Shown: positions 29,534 through 38,913 of the stretch, one piece after another
How positions within the stretch are numbered: position 1 is the stretch's first letter
Layout of the letters: every line of letters begins with the position of its first letter
DNA from: Tunturibacter psychrotolerans
GTDB lineage: Bacteria > Acidobacteriota > Terriglobia > Terriglobales > Acidobacteriaceae
Assembly (NCBI RefSeq): GCF_040359615.1
Contig: NZ_CP132942.1
Span: 1,240,001 to 1,304,000 of the forward strand
Direction: 5' to 3'
Length of the DNA: 64,000 bases
The notes under the pieces: model-generated
Seen by the model: the letters and a program-made list of their open reading frames with translations, nothing else
The model's database searches: none
Told to the model about the DNA's origin: nothing
Made by a program: the position numbers and the translations under genes

Positions 29534-30772
29534 ATGGAAACAGAAGTAGAGAGAGCAAAGCAGCCCACCCACGCACCGCAAAACCCAAGTACAACTTCCG
29601 AGGAAAACGTTGACATCTTGGCAGCGTTTCTAATATTGGCCCGCAGGCGGAGGTTTATTCTCGCTGCGACATTTGGAGCAACGCTTCTGGGAGCGGTCAT
29701 CAGTTTCTTACTGAAACCGACGTTCACGGCCGAAGCCACGATTGTCCCCCCCCAGCAGGCTTCATCGTCAGTCTCGTCAATGCTAGGTCAACTCGGGGCG
29801 CTTACGGGTGGTGCTGCCAGCTTGGGTGGAGGGCTTGGTCTCAAAAGTCCTGCAGACATGTACATTGGGATACTGCAAAGTCGTACCATCGCTGACAGTG
29901 TGATTGCGACTTGCCATTTGAAGGAAGTCTACAAGACCAGGACTCTTGTAGATACGCGGGCGGCGCTAAAAAAACATGTTGAGTTTACTTCCGGTAAAGA
30001 TACTCTCATACATCTCACCGTTAAAGATCGCGACCCCAATCGGGCGAGTGAAATCGCAAACAGCTATCTCGATCAACTCTATAGCATGAATTCAGACTTA
30101 GTGGTCAGTGAGGCCTTTCAACGGCGCGCATTTTATGAGCAGCGCCTAACGGATGAGAAAGCCGCACTTGCTGATGCTGAGGTTTCGATGCGAAATATGC
30201 AAAAGAAGACTGGTCTGATTCAACTAAGCGGACAAGCTGCGGCAATCATCGGTTCGATAGCACAAGCGCGCGCGCAACTGGCCAGCCGTGAAGTGGAGTT
30301 GCAATCCATGCGGACATTCGCAACGGAGGAAAACCCAGAGACCATTCGTTTGCAGGAAGAGATTGCGGCGCTCCGTTCCAATCTGATAAATCTCGAGAAT
30401 AATCAACGGGCGCTTCAGCCGGGCGACATCCAACTACCTGCCGGTCAAGTACCGGATGCGGCGCTCCAATATGAGCGACAGGTTCGAGATCTGAAATATC
30501 ACGAGACGCTTTTTGAGCTGCTGGCGCGTCAGGCTGAAGCGGCTAGACTGGATGAGGCGAAATCAGCCCCAGTCATCCAAGTGGTTGATCGTGCAGTTCC
30601 TCCAGATAAAAAGTCCGGACCTCCCCGAACTTTGATAACAATCGGGTGTACATTTTTGGGTTTCCTCATGGCTTCCCTGTGGAGCTTCGCTGTTGCTGCC
30701 TTCGAGAGAATGAAGCTCGTGCCAGAGCAGGCACAAAAACTCGAAGACTTGCGATCTGCATTTCGTCTCTAG
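29534..30772 (+). CDS. wzz: Wzz/GumC-type polysaccharide chain-length regulator
   Basis: This 412-residue inner-membrane protein controls the chain length of the exported polysaccharide. It has a cytoplasmic N-terminus, a transmembrane helix (about residues 42-62), a Wzz domain with a long periplasmic coiled coil (about 75-330) and a second transmembrane helix (about 370-392). The proline-glycine motif region PPDKKSGPPRTLITI before the second helix is typical. There is no fused tyrosine kinase domain, and no separate BY-kinase is seen nearby. The ATG at 29534 is preferred over an upstream in-frame start at 29411 because it directly precedes the acidic N-terminus. A run of eight C residues lies at 29746-29753. 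Confidence 0.85.
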   Translation: METEVERAKQPTHAPQNPSTTSEENVDILAAFLILARRRRFILAATFGATLLGAVISFLLKPTFTAEATIVPPQQASSSVSSMLGQLGALTGGAASLGGGLGLKSPADMYIGILQSRTIADSVIATCHLKEVYKTRTLVDTRAALKKHVEFTSGKDTLIHLTVKDRDPNRASEIANSYLDQLYSMNSDLVVSEAFQRRAFYEQRLTDEKAALADAEVSMRNMQKKTGLIQLSGQAAAIIGSIAQARAQLASREVELQSMRTFATEENPETIRLQEEIAALRSNLINLENNQRALQPGDIQLPAGQVPDAALQYERQVRDLKYHETLFELLARQAEAARLDEAKSAPVIQVVDRAVPPDKKSGPPRTLITIGCTFLGFLMASLWSFAVAAFERMKLVPEQAQKLEDLRSAFRL

Positions 30773-30858
30773 TGGAATCTTTATTTTCATAGGACATTTG
30801 CGTGTTAAAGTTATAGAGAAACGGTTTAGATAGTCACCGGAGAGCACTCCTTTGTCAA

Positions 30859-33063
30859 ATGGCTGAGAGATATGTGTTTTCTAAGTTGCTGCACGGTATA
30901 GAGAAAGCCCGAAAGATAAACGATTGTTTTCTTCCCGCACTAAGTGCCGGATTGCCAGCACTGGATCGATTGGCGCAGTTGCACGCGCGGCTAATTACGC
31001 TCCTTCTTGTCATTTTTATTTCGGGTTGTTCGAGCGTCTCGTGCCGCAATGCCGCTTCGATTACGGGGCAACCAGCAAATCAGACAGTCGCATTGGGAGA
31101 ACCTGCCATTTTCACTGTCGCCGCAGCCGGTGCGCAGGCATATCAATGGCTCAAGAATGGGGCACCAATCTCCGGGGCGACACAGGCGACCTATATCAGC
31201 CCGCCGTCTTCGACGGGAGATTCCGGATCTTCCTTTAGTGTCTCCGTGTCCAACTATCTTGGACAGGTTGCCAGCAGCCCCGCGACTCTGACGGTCGTAC
31301 CGGCCGCTTCGATCGAGGTGCGCTTTGTGGCTCCTTCTGGCAACGACCTCAATGCAGGCACGATCGATCAGCCGTATCAGACCATTCAGCACTGCGCCTC
31401 GACCATCGGACAAGGCGGAACCTGTGAGGTTCGCGCAGGAACGTATCGGGAGACAGTTGTTCCGAACTCCAATATCACGATCAGTGCTTACCACTTCGAG
31501 ACAGTCGTTGTCGACGGATCTGACCCGGTGACTGGATGGGCACTCGATCATGGATCGGTCTATAAGGCAAAGGTCATCCTAAATTCAGATGACACCAATC
31601 AGGTCTTCGTAGGTAGTGACATGATGACAGAAGCTCGCTGGCCCAATGGGGACGATCTTTTTTACGTCAACTGGGCCACAGCTGCGAAGGGGACGACCGG
31701 CAGCCAGATTATTGATCCAAAGCTGCCGAAGGTAGATTGGACCGGAGCGAAGGTGCACCTATGGAGTGGCCAAGATCCCTTCGGGAACCAGACCGGTAAG
31801 GTAACGTCCTCTGGTACAGGCCGGATCGGCATCGACGTAGGCCAGGCTGGTACTTGCCCTTTCATCTGCCCTGCGGAAAAGGGATATTACTACCTCTATG
31901 GCACTCTTAACGCTTTGGATGCCGAACGTGAGTGGTTTTATGATGCGGACTCGACGACCCTCTACTTTTTTGCGCCCGGAGGAGCCGATCCGAATCAGAT
32001 CGATGTTCGTAGCAAGCAGCGATCTTACGCTTTTGATCTTCGGGGAAAGACGGGTGTGACTGTTGCAAACATCACCATCTTTGCCAGCACGATTATCACG
32101 GACGAGGCGAGTTCACAGAACATGGTGGACCGCATCAACGCGATGTATGTCTCTCAGTTTACGGATCTACCACCGGCGGCCGACGACCTCAACGGGGCAT
32201 CCTTCAGTATCCTCGATGTCCATCGTAAGGATACCGGGATCATGGTCAATGGCACGGGCAACACAATACAGAATAGTAAGATTGCCTATAGTGCGGGCAG
32301 TGGCATCGCACTTTCCGGTAAGGGAAATGTGCTAAGAAATAACCTGATCGAAAATGTCGATTACGTTGGCGATTACGCTTCTGGAATTGATATGGATGGC
32401 GACAATAACACTGTCCAATACAACACAATTCTTACTGTTGGCCGACAGGGTATTTACATCCAGGGCGTCATGAATGAGGACATAAGCTACAACAATATCT
32501 TCAATGGGATGCTACTGAGCAGAGACGGCGGAGAGATTTACGCATGTTGTAATCAAGTTGCTGCTGGCACCAGGATCCACCATAATTGGCTGCACGATAC
32601 TCAGGCGCTAATCGGTGGTCAGGGCGATTCCTTCCCGCTGTCTGGCCTGGGGATAGACAATGGCAGTAGCGGCTTCCAGGTCGATCAAAATGTGCTCTGG
32701 GACAACAAAAAATACAATATTCTGATTAACGGTGCGACGAGCACAATTCCAAACAACAACCACATTGCCAACAATACGATTCCGGATAGCTCTTCAGGAG
32801 CGCATATTGGGATCACTCTAGTTCAGCAGTGCACGTCGACTAGCATCGTGGACAACAAGGTTGTGTCGGACGTAACAGACTTGAACAATGGAAACAAATG
32901 CATGTTGTCCAACAACCAGAGTACTGCCCCGGGCGCGACCGAGATGTCGGTATCTACTCAGGTTGGCTGCAACTTCTCTGGTTGCGCTTCGACCCGTCCC
33001 CCGGAGATCACAGGCGACTCCGTTACTTCCTGTCCAGTCAACCCCCCTCTGACAGGTCCCTGA
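30859..33063 (+). CDS. Right-handed beta-helix lipoprotein with Ig-like domain
   Basis: This protein has up to 734 residues. A lipoprotein signal (IFISGC, Cys57) follows an unusually long N-terminus, so the real start may be a downstream TTG near 30970. The mature part has an Ig-like domain (about 66-150: ITGQPANQTVALGEPAIF, YQWLKNGAPISGA). A parallel beta-helix (about 165-680) follows, with the DUF1565-like opening VAPSGNDLNAGTIDQPYQTIQ and many N-x-x repeats. Such folds occur in polysaccharide lyases, epimerases and hydrolases, so it may trim or bind the polymer made by the cluster; this is inference. Confidence 0.75.
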   Translation: MAERYVFSKLLHGIEKARKINDCFLPALSAGLPALDRLAQLHARLITLLLVIFISGCSSVSCRNAASITGQPANQTVALGEPAIFTVAAAGAQAYQWLKNGAPISGATQATYISPPSSTGDSGSSFSVSVSNYLGQVASSPATLTVVPAASIEVRFVAPSGNDLNAGTIDQPYQTIQHCASTIGQGGTCEVRAGTYRETVVPNSNITISAYHFETVVVDGSDPVTGWALDHGSVYKAKVILNSDDTNQVFVGSDMMTEARWPNGDDLFYVNWATAAKGTTGSQIIDPKLPKVDWTGAKVHLWSGQDPFGNQTGKVTSSGTGRIGIDVGQAGTCPFICPAEKGYYYLYGTLNALDAEREWFYDADSTTLYFFAPGGADPNQIDVRSKQRSYAFDLRGKTGVTVANITIFASTIITDEASSQNMVDRINAMYVSQFTDLPPAADDLNGASFSILDVHRKDTGIMVNGTGNTIQNSKIAYSAGSGIALSGKGNVLRNNLIENVDYVGDYASGIDMDGDNNTVQYNTILTVGRQGIYIQGVMNEDISYNNIFNGMLLSRDGGEIYACCNQVAAGTRIHHNWLHDTQALIGGQGDSFPLSGLGIDNGSSGFQVDQNVLWDNKKYNILINGATSTIPNNNHIANNTIPDSSSGAHIGITLVQQCTSTSIVDNKVVSDVTDLNNGNKCMLSNNQSTAPGATEMSVSTQVGCNFSGCASTRPPEITGDSVTSCPVNPPLTGP

Positions 33064-33166
33064 GGTCGGGGATAGCTGTTGCCTATCCCTATGCAGGTAT
33101 CATGGAGGTTGGATTTGATTCGAAACGGACTTTTGTTTTGCAAAGATTCTAAAGGCTATTTTTTTT

Positions 33167-33925
33167 ATGATTACAGGATCGAAGGGCGGCCGTCGGCTGA
33201 AGCAAACCGATCAGACTTCACATCCCCTGGTTTCCATTATTACCGTAGTGTTTCGAGCCCGACAGGATCTTCCCGGGCTGCTTGACAGCATCATCAGGCT
33301 CAAGGACGACAGCGTGGAGTTGATCGTTGTGGATGGCGGCTCTGCCGACGGAACATGCGAGCTGCTACGCGAATATGACTCCCAGATCGACTACTGGGTT
33401 AGCGAACCGGATGGCGGCATCTACGACGCAATGAACAAAGGTGTCGCGGCCGCACGAGGAACGTTCCTGCTACATCTCAATGCCGGGGACAGGCTTCTCT
33501 CTATTCCTCATCGGGAGCTTGAACAGGCAGCATTGAAGAATATTGAGGTTGTCGCTTTCCGCGTATCCATCGACGGACACTTCGAATTTGAACCGTCTCG
33601 GGGTATCGCGCTCAGGTTGAACAACACTCTGCACCACCAAGGGACATTCTTTCGAAGAGAAACATTTCCTGCTTATGACCCGAAGTACAAGGTATTTGGG
33701 GACTTCGATGTAAATCAGCGCCTTGCTATTCGCGGAGCGGAGATGGAAGTGTTCGATCAAGTGGTGGCTCTCCACACAAGAGGAGGGATCTCCGCCATAT
33801 CCGATCCGGTTATCGATTCTGAGTTCTTCGGCGTGATCGAGAAAAATTACGGACGACACTATCTCCCCGTAGCGTGGTTTCTGTGCAAATGGCGTGGCCT
33901 CAAGGCAAGGCTGGGGCTCTTTTAG
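33167..33925 (+). CDS. Family 2 glycosyltransferase
   Basis: This 252-residue cytoplasmic GT-A transferase is of the WcaA-like group. It starts with LVSIITVVFRARQDL and has VDGGSADGTCELL, then YWVSEPDGGIYDAMNKGV. LHLNAGDRL holds the metal-site Asp equivalent. The short length and the HHQGTFFRRE motif are typical of transferases that add a side-chain sugar to a lipid-linked repeat. The ATG follows an eight-T run, and AAAGG lies eleven bases upstream. It follows the beta-helix gene on the same strand and converges with the next unit. Confidence 0.87.
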   Translation: MITGSKGGRRLKQTDQTSHPLVSIITVVFRARQDLPGLLDSIIRLKDDSVELIVVDGGSADGTCELLREYDSQIDYWVSEPDGGIYDAMNKGVAAARGTFLLHLNAGDRLLSIPHRELEQAALKNIEVVAFRVSIDGHFEFEPSRGIALRLNNTLHHQGTFFRRETFPAYDPKYKVFGDFDVNQRLAIRGAEMEVFDQVVALHTRGGISAISDPVIDSEFFGVIEKNYGRHYLPVAWFLCKWRGLKARLGLF

Positions 33926-33950
33926 CTATAGAGGCCGTCAGCGTGGTCAA

Positions 33951-35123
33951 TTAGACCACTACCGTCTTCCTCACAATCGCTTGATAGACCTCGCCGAACT
34001 CTCGTTGCCGCAATGGAAAGTCAGCGAGGGCTCTCTCCTGCATCGCGGCGTCTTGGTGTCCGTCAAATCCGTCAAACGCGGTAGCCATCGCTTCAGCCAA
34101 GCCATCCGAATCTTCCGGGTTAAAAAAGATCCCCCGCTTCGGCGCCTGTTCTCTATGCACGGGAATGTCAGAAAGAACGATCTGCTTTCCCATCGACTTC
34201 CCCTCCTCGACACTAGTACTCCATCCTTCGAACAGTGAGGGATTGAGAAAGGCTGTCGCATGTTGCATCAGGCCAGAAAGGTGGTTGAAGGGAATTTCGC
34301 CAAGGACGCGAAAACTGTCTAGCACCTCGGAATCGGCTGCATACTGCATCAGCGAGGGAAAAAAGGACGGGTTACGGTAGTCCTTCGATGAACCTGTGGC
34401 GAGAACCTGAATCTTTCTGTTTTGCAGTTTCAGCTTTTGCAAAGCCTTGATGACGATGCGGTGATTTTTGTGGGCCCAGAATTGATTGGGCAGCAAAAAA
34501 TAAGGTCCAGTGAAGTCGTAGAGCTGCATCAGGTCCGGCAGGCTCGCGGCATCGGCCAAAGGCATCGGACTGGCGACAAATCGAAGCAATTGTGCTTTGT
34601 GAGCGTATTGCGGGGCAAAGGACACGAGGTCGTTACGGGCGCATTCACTGCTCACGACCAACGTGTCAGAGTTTCTGCAGATGTTCATGAACTCGCGACT
34701 GCGATGGGCACGCTCTTCCTGTGTGAAGAACTCCGGAAGATGGATGTGCTGAAAATCAGGAATCCAACCGATGGTTTTGATCTCATCTTGCCGGCCTAGG
34801 TGAAACGAGTGTGAGAGGACAGAGATTTTGTGTCTTCGGAGAAGTCTTCGCAAGAGAAGATCCTGGGAGATGGACTTCATTGCGACTCTGCGGGCGAACC
34901 AAGATGGAGTTCTGGGATCGAACATCGGGTCCGTCACTACTTCCATGCCGGGGAAGTTAGACAACTCGCCGGCTTGCCGCTCGCCAGTGAAGATCACGGG
35001 GGTGACCGTACTGCCAGGTACGCTGCGGATGGCGGTGAACAGATTTCTCAGATAGTTCTTGCCGCCGAGCCAGTGACCGGGAAGAAGCAGGAAGGCAACC
35101 CGAATGTTTTTTCCGGTGTTCAC
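33951..35123 (-). CDS. Family 4 glycosyltransferase
   Basis: This is a GT-B-fold transferase of about 390 residues. The N-terminal half begins RVAFLLLPGHWLGGKNYL. The C-terminal half carries the nucleotide-sugar motif SLFEGWSTSVEEGKSMGK (E-x7-E) and VLSDIPVHREQA. I choose the GTG at 35123, which overlaps the stop of the upstream epimerase gene (GTGA), over the ATG at 35198, which would give a long overlap and an arginine-rich extension. It is the last gene of a minus-strand operon; donor and acceptor are unknown. Confidence 0.87.
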   Translation of the reverse strand: MNTGKNIRVAFLLLPGHWLGGKNYLRNLFTAIRSVPGSTVTPVIFTGERQAGELSNFPGMEVVTDPMFDPRTPSWFARRVAMKSISQDLLLRRLLRRHKISVLSHSFHLGRQDEIKTIGWIPDFQHIHLPEFFTQEERAHRSREFMNICRNSDTLVVSSECARNDLVSFAPQYAHKAQLLRFVASPMPLADAASLPDLMQLYDFTGPYFLLPNQFWAHKNHRIVIKALQKLKLQNRKIQVLATGSSKDYRNPSFFPSLMQYAADSEVLDSFRVLGEIPFNHLSGLMQHATAFLNPSLFEGWSTSVEEGKSMGKQIVLSDIPVHREQAPKRGIFFNPEDSDGLAEAMATAFDGFDGHQDAAMQERALADFPLRQREFGEVYQAIVRKTVVV

Positions 35124-36043
35124 AGTGAAGTATTTCTCCACCACGTCGCATATTCCTCGACGCCTTCTCTCCATCGGCGCTTGGGACTCCAACCCCATCG
35201 CTTCGCGTTCTCGATGTCCGCTACGTAACGGCTCGGATCGCCACTTCGCTGCGTACCAGTGAAAGTCAGCTTTGTATCTGTTCGGGAGAGGCTACTGATG
35301 AGGTGGATGAGGATCTCCCGCACGGTGGTCCCTTCGCCACTCGCTCCGTTGACGACAGGACATTCGATCGAGGCGTTTTCTACTGCAGCAAACATCAGCT
35401 CGGCAGCATCCTCCACGTGCAACCAGTCTCGCAATTCATCTCCTGTGCCCATGAAAGTAGCGTCGTTCTTACTGAACTTGCGGCATGCATCCCACAACAA
35501 CTGTTTTTGCAGACCGCAGCCATAGACAGAGAAGAGCCGCACAATGGTTGCAGAGGTTCCAAACTGACGAGCATAGGAGGCGACCATCAGTTCGGCCATC
35601 AGCTTATGCACGCCATACTGGGAGATGGGGGCCGTGCGGCAGTCTTCCGTAATGGGAAGCCGGTCCACTGTGCCGTAGACGCTTGCGCTGGAGGGATAGA
35701 CTATGCGACACGAGGGTGCAACTGTGCGGATATATTCAAGCACGTGTGCGGTTGTTTCTACTGTACGCACGAAGTCAGCGATTGGGTCCTCAATGGAAAA
35801 GGCGACAGATCCGCCGCCGGCACAATGAATGATTGCCGATGGAACTTCGGAGTACTCCTTAAGGGTGGCGAGACTCACGTCGGCGCGTCTCCACTCGCTT
35901 AGTCCCCATGATCTCCACTCATCCGGCGACCAACTACCATGACCCATCCCGACCACAGTGTGACCGTTCCGCGCGAAGAAGCGAGCCACATGGCGGCCGA
36001 GGAATCCGTTCGCCCCGGTAACGAGCACTTTGTGCTCGCCCAT
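35120..36043 (-). CDS. NAD-dependent nucleotide-sugar epimerase/dehydratase
   Basis: This 307-residue extended short-chain dehydrogenase has the motif VTGANGFLGRHVARFF at residues 7-22 and the PSSASVYG serine segment. The Tyr-x-x-x-Lys pair is in YGVHKLMAEL, with LFSVYGCG after it. It changes a nucleotide sugar for the cluster, for example as a 4-epimerase, reductase or dehydratase; the substrate cannot be read. It starts one base after the stop of the upstream gene and its own stop overlaps the next start, so the unit is tightly coupled. Confidence 0.87.
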   Translation of the reverse strand: MGEHKVLVTGANGFLGRHVARFFARNGHTVVGMGHGSWSPDEWRSWGLSEWRRADVSLATLKEYSEVPSAIIHCAGGGSVAFSIEDPIADFVRTVETTAHVLEYIRTVAPSCRIVYPSSASVYGTVDRLPITEDCRTAPISQYGVHKLMAELMVASYARQFGTSATIVRLFSVYGCGLQKQLLWDACRKFSKNDATFMGTGDELRDWLHVEDAAELMFAAVENASIECPVVNGASGEGTTVREILIHLISSLSRTDTKLTFTGTQRSGDPSRYVADIENAKRWGWSPKRRWREGVEEYATWWRNTSL

Positions 36044-36044
36044 C

Positions 36045-36923
36045 TCAGGACACCTCGACTAACGGGAGTTGATCGATAATAGCAAGCTCCTCTGAGTCGC
36101 TAAGGGCAACAATCGTGCCGTCGGGATCACGAGACTCACGGAATTGGGACCTCACAAAGCCCTCCATTGGTATAAGCTCTCGAAGGTTTGGCGGTTTCAA
36201 CTCACTCCGCACGAAGAAGGCATTGTTGCCAGCCGTATTACACCCAACGAATGAATATCCCTTGCGCTTGCTCAGCGAGCATAGGGCGGTGAGCGACGCG
36301 CCATAGTAGATGTTTGAAGGGTGTGCGGTGGTTCTTACAAAACTAGGATCGTATGGTACGGTCACGGATCTCTCGGGACCGAAGCGCGAGTTATATTCCA
36401 ATACCACCACGCTCGGGGTGACGACATCGATGGCTTCCCAGACCCAGTAGTCATTGCCATCAAGGTCGACTGACAACAGCCCGATCGGACCTTCAATACC
36501 GTTACGGCGAATAAGACTGTTGATGTTGTCTTTAGTGATGAATGAGTTTTCTGCTTTGAGATTGAAACGCCAATAGATGTCGTCGCTCTTTATGTAATCA
36601 ACGTGCTTGGCGCTCCCGTCTATCACTAATCCGGCCCAGTTGTGGTTGGTCAGTAGAAAACGCGTGTTCGATTCCGTGTAATTCTCTACCCCGAACTCGA
36701 CAAAAACCTTCCTCGAGACTGCGATGTGTCGCAGAAGATGCTGCAAGATGCCATCTTCACCCCACTGAGAATATGTCCTGAATTCGGCTCCCTGAATGTC
36801 CCGGACTGGGAGATCCTGTAGTTGCCTCGTCTCGATCCTTCCCAGCGCTTCCTGTATCTTTTTGTTGCGGTCTTCAATGGAGCGAAGGCGCCCCGTGAAG
36901 GATTTCAAAGCGGAAAAAAACAT
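36045..36923 (-). CDS. FkbM-like methyltransferase-fold protein
   Basis: This 292-residue protein has an N-terminal helix (about 10-35, coiled-coil-like) followed by a SAM-methyltransferase-like Rossmann region. The pattern is KVFVEFGVENYTESNTRFL as motif I, AGLVIDGSAKHV, then GLLSVDLDGNDYWVWEAI and VVVLEYNSRFG, as in FkbM-related sugar O-methyltransferases. The glycine-rich motif is looser than usual (FGVENYTES), so activity is not certain. It sits at the head of a coupled unit with an epimerase and a transferase, which suggests methylation of a sugar in the repeat unit. Confidence 0.65.
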   Translation of the reverse strand: MFFSALKSFTGRLRSIEDRNKKIQEALGRIETRQLQDLPVRDIQGAEFRTYSQWGEDGILQHLLRHIAVSRKVFVEFGVENYTESNTRFLLTNHNWAGLVIDGSAKHVDYIKSDDIYWRFNLKAENSFITKDNINSLIRRNGIEGPIGLLSVDLDGNDYWVWEAIDVVTPSVVVLEYNSRFGPERSVTVPYDPSFVRTTAHPSNIYYGASLTALCSLSKRKGYSFVGCNTAGNNAFFVRSELKPPNLRELIPMEGFVRSQFRESRDPDGTIVALSDSEELAIIDQLPLVEVS

Positions 36924-37097
36924 TCAATATACCTTCATTTATAAATCTAAAGAAGCGCTCAGGATGATCTCCGGCCGTAACGAAAAATCTAGATTACTTC
37001 GGAATCGTCGAGCGGAAGTCACTTACGATTGTACCGGAGCGCCTTATTCCTCTGCTTCCGAAAGTGGCCGATAGCTTGTTGAACTACTTGATGACAA

Positions 37098-37706
37098 TCA
37101 GGGGGTCGCATTGCCGATTATTTTTGCCGGATTACCGGCGACAATCGCATAGGCGGGAACGTCTTTTGTCACGACGGTTGCTGCTCCCACTATAGCGCCC
37201 CGGCCAATTCTCACTCCCTTGAGAATTGAGGAGTTGAAACCGATCCAAGCGTCGTCTTCGATCACGATGGGGGCAGAAGCAACATCTTCGAGGTGGGTAG
37301 GATGGCCTGTTGAGAAAATCTTCTTGATATGCAGACTTCGCCTTTCGGCGGATAACGAATGAGCATTGTGGTCATGGATGTTTACATTGTGGGAGATTAG
37401 CACCCTGTTCCCGATCGCGATTGACTCCGCAGACCAGATTCTGGAATTTTCTCCAACAAAACAGGACTCCCCAATTTTGATTGTTCCACCGTGGCCGAGC
37501 ACGAGAAGTTGCCCCAATATCTGAGAGTGAGCGGCGATCACTATGGACTCCCTTTTCGCTTGATTGTTCTCGATCCGGCTTGAGGGGTATAAATGTGCGC
37601 CCTGTTCAAGAATGCAACTCTCTTTTTTGTGAAGAAATTCCGCTTTCTCTATTAGCCGAGAGAATGCCCCATAAACCTTGTGAGCTAACTTAAAAAGAGT
37701 GCTCAT
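37098..37706 (-). CDS. Hexapeptide-repeat acyltransferase
   Basis: This 202-residue left-handed beta-helix enzyme has isoleucine-patch repeats through most of the protein and the C-terminal IGRGAIVGAATVVTKDVP and IVAGNPAKIIG. This ending is typical of sugar O-acetyltransferases of the WbbJ/NodL group. HDHNAHSLS contains the likely catalytic His. It probably acetylates a sugar of the polysaccharide with acetyl-CoA in the cytoplasm. It lies 14 bases downstream of the glycosyltransferase at 37721, so they share a transcript. Confidence 0.85.
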   Translation of the reverse strand: MSTLFKLAHKVYGAFSRLIEKAEFLHKKESCILEQGAHLYPSSRIENNQAKRESIVIAAHSQILGQLLVLGHGGTIKIGESCFVGENSRIWSAESIAIGNRVLISHNVNIHDHNAHSLSAERRSLHIKKIFSTGHPTHLEDVASAPIVIEDDAWIGFNSSILKGVRIGRGAIVGAATVVTKDVPAYAIVAGNPAKIIGNATP

Positions 37707-37720
37707 CTACGCTCTTTCGT

Positions 37721-38689
37721 TTAGTCGTTGTTCGTAATGGCCGGTATTTCTCTCAGTGATCGATCTTTGAACAACCTCGTAGAGATCCGGCGTAGCTTTC
37801 GTGGAATTCGATGTGCAAGCGACGTTGTAAATAGACCTTGGAGGCGCACATCGATGCTTCGTGAAGGAACGAAACTGGAAGGGTGCTGAAGCGGAAACTT
37901 CATCGTAGTCAAAGGGGGAGTGAACCTCGCGTCCGCGACAGAAGTGTTCGTTGCATCACATCCAAAGCCGATGTTCGCGATTAGATTGCTCCGAGGAACA
38001 ACCGTCAAGGCATTATTTTTGAGACGCGTATACAGCCATTGATAATCCCACGTGGTCGGGGCTTGGTTTATGTGCACGGCATCAAAGATCGCTGTCCAGT
38101 AGGCGACGGCCTTCGGATGATCAAAAATTTCAGATAGCATTTTTTCGTTCTTCAGCTTCGGCCAGTCCGTGAGGTGTCTGTCATATTTTTGCCATTCCGC
38201 TCTCCATGTTGCCCATCCCCAAATGCCGCCAAGCTCCGAGAAATAATAGCTGGACTTGGTGTTCACGTATCTCTGCGTTAAGTTGGTCCCCGCTATCGAC
38301 GAGATTCTGCTATCTCCGCGGTATCTTTCAAGCAATTCCTGGCAAAACGGGAAAAAGGACGAGTCTGGTAGACAGTCGTCCTCCAAAATAATGGCCTCTT
38401 CGACCAAGCTAAAGACCCAATCCAATCCGCTGATTACCCTTTCTTGGCAGCCCAGGTTGCTCGTGGCGAAGTTCGTGGAGACGTCGCACGGCCAGTCGAT
38501 CCGGGTAACGATGTCACGCACCTCCTGGCACGCTTCAGCTTCGCCGTCATGATCTCGTCGCGGTCCATCTGCGACGAGCAGCAACTTTGCAGGCTGGACC
38601 TTGGAGATTACCTCAAACACGCGGCGTGTGGTCTCGGGCCTCTTGAAAACGAACAACGCCACGGGCGTTTGCAATGCCTCTGTCTGCAT
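37721..38689 (-). CDS. GT-A-fold glycosyltransferase
   Basis: This 322-residue protein has PVALFVFKRPETTRRVFEVI at the N-terminus, VADGPR, the NLGCQERVISGLDWVF region and the metal-binding IILEDDCLPDSSFF. GGIWGWATWRAEWQ is a highly characteristic segment of a family often misnamed hemolytic-protein-like transferase. It is probably cytoplasmic or loosely membrane-bound. It heads the minus-strand unit with the acyltransferase; donor and acceptor are unknown. Confidence 0.83.
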   Translation of the reverse strand: MQTEALQTPVALFVFKRPETTRRVFEVISKVQPAKLLLVADGPRRDHDGEAEACQEVRDIVTRIDWPCDVSTNFATSNLGCQERVISGLDWVFSLVEEAIILEDDCLPDSSFFPFCQELLERYRGDSRISSIAGTNLTQRYVNTKSSYYFSELGGIWGWATWRAEWQKYDRHLTDWPKLKNEKMLSEIFDHPKAVAYWTAIFDAVHINQAPTTWDYQWLYTRLKNNALTVVPRSNLIANIGFGCDATNTSVADARFTPPLTTMKFPLQHPSSFVPSRSIDVRLQGLFTTSLAHRIPRKLRRISTRLFKDRSLREIPAITNND

Positions 38690-38913
38690 GAATGTGATCT
38701 ACCTGCCTGAACCGAATGATGCCGGATCAGGCGAGCCTCCTTGTCCGTTACCGCTTGCTATAGTCTACAGATTGGACATGGCAGGCCGTTGCGACGATCG
38801 GAGGGATCTTTGGATGAGGAAGCCGTGTCTAAGGCAAGAGCGTCGTCGCACAGGGAGAATCGAAGATCTGCAGTTGTCCCTTCCATCTGCAGGTTAGGCA
38901 AAGGAACGGAACT

